Assembly (NCBI RefSeq): GCF_016863335.1
Contig: NZ_BOOR01000005.1
Location: forward strand, 186,001 to 250,000
DNA: 64,000 nt
Direction of reading: 5' to 3'
Source: Planotetraspora thailandica
Lineage (GTDB): Bacteria; Actinomycetota; Actinomycetes; Streptosporangiales; Streptosporangiaceae
This document shows positions 61,231 to 64,000 of this stretch, in pieces. The translations under genes were made by a program, and so were the position numbers. Each line of letters opens with the position of its first letter. Within the stretch, counting starts at the first letter, position 1. Below the pieces are notes generated by a model, which had not been told where the DNA came from, made no database searches, and saw only the letters and a list, made by a program, of their open reading frames with translations.

Positions 61231-62853
61231 ATGTCCGAAGAACAAAAGCAGACTCGAATCTCGCGCCGCAACGCGCTCGGCGTGTTCGGGGCGGCAGCCT
61301 CTGGTGTCGCGGCCGGGCCGATGCTGCTCGGTGCACGTGCCGCCGAGGCCGAGGCGTACCCGGCCTCGTCGGCGGTACGAAGCCTCAGGAACGGCTCGGG
61401 CTCCACGCCGGTCCAGGGCCTGCACCTCCAGTTCGGTGGCGACCCGCGCAGCCAGATGGTGGTCTCGTGGATCACCGATGAGGAGGTGAAGAACCCGCGG
61501 GTCGTCTACGGCACGCTCAACGGAGGCTTCGGGTCCACGGCGTCCGCGGTCACGAAGTCCTACACCGACGGACACTCGGGCAAGACCGTCTGGGCGCACC
61601 ACGCGCTGCTGAGCAAGCTCAAGTCCGACACCGACTACCTCTATGCCGCCCAGCACGACGGCGCGACGCCGGACGCGGGCACGTTCCACACAGCGCCGTC
61701 GGGTCGAGCGCCGTTCACGTTCACCAGCTTCGGCGACCAGGGTTCGCCGACGGTGACGTGGAAGAACGGTTCGAACCCGGTCGACGCCTCGGGCCGCGAC
61801 TTCGAGCCCAACGCCACTCCGGCCGCCGGTGACATCGTCACGGGCGTGGAGAAGGTCGGTCCGCTGTTCCACCTGCTCAACGGCGACCTGTGCTACGCGA
61901 ACAGCGGCCCCGACCGGGTTCGCACATGGAACCACTACCTGACCAACAACAGCCGCTCGGCGCGGTTCCGTCCGTGGATGCCGTGCGCCGGCAACCACGA
62001 GATCGAGGCCGGAAACGGCGTGCTCGGCTTCGACGCGTTCCAGACCTACTTCGAGCTGCCCTCGACCGAGACCGACCCCGAGCTGGACAACCTCTGGTAT
62101 GCCTTCACGGTGGGCGCGGTCCGGGTCATCGCCCTGCAGAACGACGAGATCGCGCTGCAGGAGGGTGGCGACATCTACAACCGCGGCTACTCCGGCGGTC
62201 GTCAGCTCGCCTGGCTGGAGAAGGAGCTCAAGGCGGCTCGTGCCTCCAAGGACATCGACTGGATCGTTGTCTGCATGCACCAGGTGATGATCAGCTCCGC
62301 GACCGCGGCGAACGGCCCCGACCTGGCGCTGCGTGCGGCGTACGGCCCGCTGTTCGACAAGTACGGCGTCGACCTGGTCGTGTGCGGCCACGAGCACGAC
62401 TACGAGCGCTCGCTGGCCGTCCGTGGTGTCGTGCCGGGCAGCGCAACCCTCACGCCCAACCCGAGCCAGAGCGCCACCGACGTCGTCGAGAGCGAGTTCG
62501 GTACCACGCACATGGTCCTCGGCGGCGGCGGCGTCTCCGGCGTCACCAACACCAGCTTCACGATGGACGACTTCGACGGCCACGGCCACCACTCGGCGTA
62601 CGTCCAGACGGAGCACGTCGGCAAGTTCAACTCGGTCAAGGAGCAGGAGGCCGCGGTCTGGATCGGTGTCCGCGACGACATGCACCCCTACGGCTTCGCC
62701 GAGTTCGCCGTCGACCCGGGCCGCCACCCGGGCGACATGACCCGGATCTATGTCACCTATTACAACGTGATCACCCCGACAGGTGAGCTGAAGGTGTTCG
62801 AGCAGTTCACGCTGCAGCGCCGGCGCAGCGACGGCGGCAACCGCCACCACTAA
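61231..62853 (+). CDS. Tat-exported purple acid phosphatase-like metallophosphoesterase
   Basis: The precursor has 540 residues with a twin-arginine signal (ISRRNALGVFGAAASGVAAG). A fibronectin-like N-terminal domain (LHLQFGGDPRSQMVVSWITDEEVKNPRVVYG) precedes a calcineurin-type catalytic domain with FTSFGDQGSP, LLNGDLCYA, MPCAGNHEIE, IVVCMHQ and VVCGHEHDYERS, the metal ligand motifs of purple acid phosphatases. It would release phosphate from extracellular esters. It is the main cargo of the tRNA-Thr island and has its own terminator at 62888. Confidence 0.88.
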   Translation: MSEEQKQTRISRRNALGVFGAAASGVAAGPMLLGARAAEAEAYPASSAVRSLRNGSGSTPVQGLHLQFGGDPRSQMVVSWITDEEVKNPRVVYGTLNGGFGSTASAVTKSYTDGHSGKTVWAHHALLSKLKSDTDYLYAAQHDGATPDAGTFHTAPSGRAPFTFTSFGDQGSPTVTWKNGSNPVDASGRDFEPNATPAAGDIVTGVEKVGPLFHLLNGDLCYANSGPDRVRTWNHYLTNNSRSARFRPWMPCAGNHEIEAGNGVLGFDAFQTYFELPSTETDPELDNLWYAFTVGAVRVIALQNDEIALQEGGDIYNRGYSGGRQLAWLEKELKAARASKDIDWIVVCMHQVMISSATAANGPDLALRAAYGPLFDKYGVDLVVCGHEHDYERSLAVRGVVPGSATLTPNPSQSATDVVESEFGTTHMVLGGGGVSGVTNTSFTMDDFDGHGHHSAYVQTEHVGKFNSVKEQEAAVWIGVRDDMHPYGFAEFAVDPGRHPGDMTRIYVTYYNVITPTGELKVFEQFTLQRRRSDGGNRHH

Positions 62854-62887
62854 CCCCTTCGCCAGCAGCCTCAATCGTCGGACCCCC

Positions 62888-62916
62888 CAGGGGCCGGGAC
62901 CACGTCCCGGCCCCTG
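62888..62916 (+). terminator. Terminator of the phosphatase gene
   Basis: CAGGGGCCGGGAC and GTCCCGGCCCCTG form a perfect 13-bp stem with a CAC loop 35 bases after the stop. Confidence 0.8.
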
Positions 62917-63164
62917 CTCGACAGTCGAAGAGATCGCAGCTGACGCCCTCGTCCGGGGTGGCAGGTTCGGCGAACCGCCGGTGCGGCGTTGAACACCAGT
63001 TGGTGGCTAGCGGCGGGCTGCGTGCTGATCGAGTCGCGCAAGAAGCGGGTGACCAACTGGGTGACAATCGGGACGGACACCAGCGGACGAGCGGGGACCG
63101 TGGTGGACGGTTCCGGCAGTTCAATCCCTATGAGGTGCCAGGCCAGAGGGCTGCGTTGGTTGCC

Positions 63165-63223
63165 TCGTAATGAAGGGGTCAAGGGTTCGATTCCCTTAGG
63201 CGGCTCCAGTTCAGAGGCCCTCC
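63165..63223 (+). repeat. Right attachment site (59-bp direct repeat)
   Basis: An exact copy of the 3' half of tRNA-Thr plus 14 flanking bases. It lacks the acceptor 5' strand and D-arm, so it is an integration scar rather than a second tRNA. Confidence 0.9.
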
Positions 63224-63246
63224 CGGAAAATCCGGGAGGGCCTTTT
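63218..63246 (+). terminator. Original tRNA-Thr terminator (chromosomal side)
   Basis: GGCCCTCCCGGA pairs perfectly with TCCGGGAGGGCC around AA and is followed by TTTTG. Its first bases belong to the attachment repeat, so before integration it would have followed the intact tRNA gene. Confidence 0.8.
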
Positions 63247-63344
63247 GCATGACGTAATGCAACGCGATACAGCAATGCCACGGACCACAGGGGGGACGGT
63301 CGGGCGTCCCCCCTTGCGGCGGCTCGATACCGGGTTGATCGTCC

Positions 63345-64000
63345 TCAGCGGACGTCGACGTAGTCCCCGGCGCTCGAGGTGGTCAGGTACGTGCTGCTGC
63401 CGTTGTACTTGGCCATCCAGGTGCCGTCCCGGCTGGCCTTGAATCCCTTGTGCCACTTGCCGTTGCGATCGGAGCGGGCGGCGCCCATGTAGGACCAGGT
63501 CTTCGACCCGTACGGCCGGAAGTAGACGCGTACGCTCTGGCCGCTCAGTGGGAGCCAGGACGAGGTGTGGCGCTTCAGGACTCCACTCACTGTGATGGTC
63601 TTCCCCTTGCGGACCGGCTCCGGTGCCGCGTTGAGCGACGAGATGGCCGTACGGTATTTCACCGTCGCGTGGGCGGAGGCGCTGACAGTGTTGAAATCGC
63701 GGTCATAGTTGATGTAGTGCAGCCTCCAGTAGCCGGATGACATGGCGGTCGCGTACACCTTTACCTGCCCGTTTACCTGACCGTTGGTAACGGGGTGGCC
63801 TGCCTGCCAGGACCAGGACTTCCGGTCCTTTGAGAACTCCAAATCCAGCCAGCCGGTCGTCACCGGAACCATCGCTCCGGTGGCGGTGCGCTTGGTCAGG
63901 AGGGCACTTGCGGTGATCTGCGTGCCCTTGCCGACCGGGTTCGGGGACACCGTGAACCGGCTGAGGGACGTGCGGTAGAAGGAGGGGATGACTTCGTCGA
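63345..64000 (-). CDS. Secreted repeat protein, C-terminal part (partial)
   Basis: The last ~217 residues of a protein that continues past the window edge; the frame is open to base 64000. Two tandem beta-sandwich units are visible, each opening with a similar phrase (FYRTSLSRFTVSPNPVGKGTQITASALL and KYRTAISSLNAAPEPVRKGKTITVSGVL). The final unit (SSWLPLSGQSVRVYFRPYG ... MAKYNGSSTYLTTSSAGDYVDVR) is clearly related to the C-terminus of the protein at 12999-14573. It is probably exported and wall-associated. Confidence 0.78.
   Translation of the reverse strand, partial: DEVIPSFYRTSLSRFTVSPNPVGKGTQITASALLTKRTATGAMVPVTTGWLDLEFSKDRKSWSWQAGHPVTNGQVNGQVKVYATAMSSGYWRLHYINYDRDFNTVSASAHATVKYRTAISSLNAAPEPVRKGKTITVSGVLKRHTSSWLPLSGQSVRVYFRPYGSKTWSYMGAARSDRNGKWHKGFKASRDGTWMAKYNGSSTYLTTSSAGDYVDVR

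Larger units (their letters stand above)
59958..63223 (+). mobile_element. tRNA-Thr-integrated genomic island (~3.2 kb, no integrase)
   Basis: The segment is bounded by the 59-bp repeats and inserted at the 3' end of tRNA-Thr(CGT), the usual target for tyrosine recombinases. It carries a 111-residue conserved protein and an exported phosphatase, but no integrase, excisionase or replication gene is recognisable. It may be a decayed element or one mobilised in trans. Confidence 0.75.

Noticed and set aside
61201-62874. 557-codon minus-strand frame in the island
   Set aside because: It is antisense to the phosphatase gene, which has a Tat signal and all metal-binding motifs.
63165-63241. Second tRNA-Thr gene
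   Set aside because: Only the 3' half is present; the acceptor 5' strand and D-arm are missing, so it is an attachment scar.
62871-63281. Minus-strand frame across the right island end as an integrase remnant
   Set aside because: No tyrosine recombinase R-H-R-Y motifs are present, and the frame runs through the tRNA scar.

Overview
The window is GC-rich DNA with GTG and TTG starts, dense gene packing and strong third-position G/C. The gene content is that of a filamentous actinomycete: chaplins, class E sortase, AfsR/SARP regulator, a DUF5703-topA-(MFS-Tmk)-holB-ricT block and an FxSxx-COOH peptide system. The MFS-dTMP kinase fusion and the overall mix suggest Streptosporangiaceae (Nonomuraea-like). 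That placement is inference.

Layout. 1-5 kb: an epimerase fragment, an ECF sigma factor with a SnoaL domain, a SnoaL-like protein, a DUF4132 protein and a small partner. 5-7.8 kb: a three-gene operon that looks copper-related (CopC domain protein, cupredoxin-like lipoprotein, polytopic membrane protein). 8-9.8 kb: a VapBC-like pair, a class E sortase and a 45-residue membrane peptide. 9.8-14.6 kb: two large secreted proteins. 14.8-22.4 kb: a MEKHLA protein, methyltransferase, hydrolase, AfsR-type regulator, glycosyltransferase and a secreted beta-propeller-like protein. 22.5-28.5 kb: an Hsp20 with a HAIR-like operator, a two-component system beside a D,D-carboxypeptidase, and a TetR/hydrolase pair with a near-perfect palindromic operator. 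28.7-33.3 kb: tRNA-Leu, an M20 peptidase and a chaplin carrying eight chaplin domains. 33.5-42.5 kb is the conserved housekeeping block (DUF5703, topA, metallophosphoesterase, MFS-Tmk fusion, holB, ricT).

The most unusual part is 45.0-57.9 kb. A 47-residue precursor ending in FQSSI (47293-47436, minus) belongs to the FxSxx-COOH family. Around it lie an FxsB-type radical SAM/SPASM maturase, a HEXXH protein, an NB-ARC/TPR protein, an nSTAND/TPR ATPase, and a tightly packed trio of P-loop NTPases (one KAP-type, one with predicted membrane segments) upstream of the maturase. This looks like a peptide-modification system coupled to STAND-type ATPase switches, possibly for signalling or defence.

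59.9-63.2 kb is a small island at the 3' end of tRNA-Thr(CGT). It is bounded by a perfect 59-bp direct repeat and holds a small conserved protein and a Tat-exported purple-acid-phosphatase-like enzyme, with no integrase. The window ends inside a secreted repeat protein related to the one at 13-14.6 kb.
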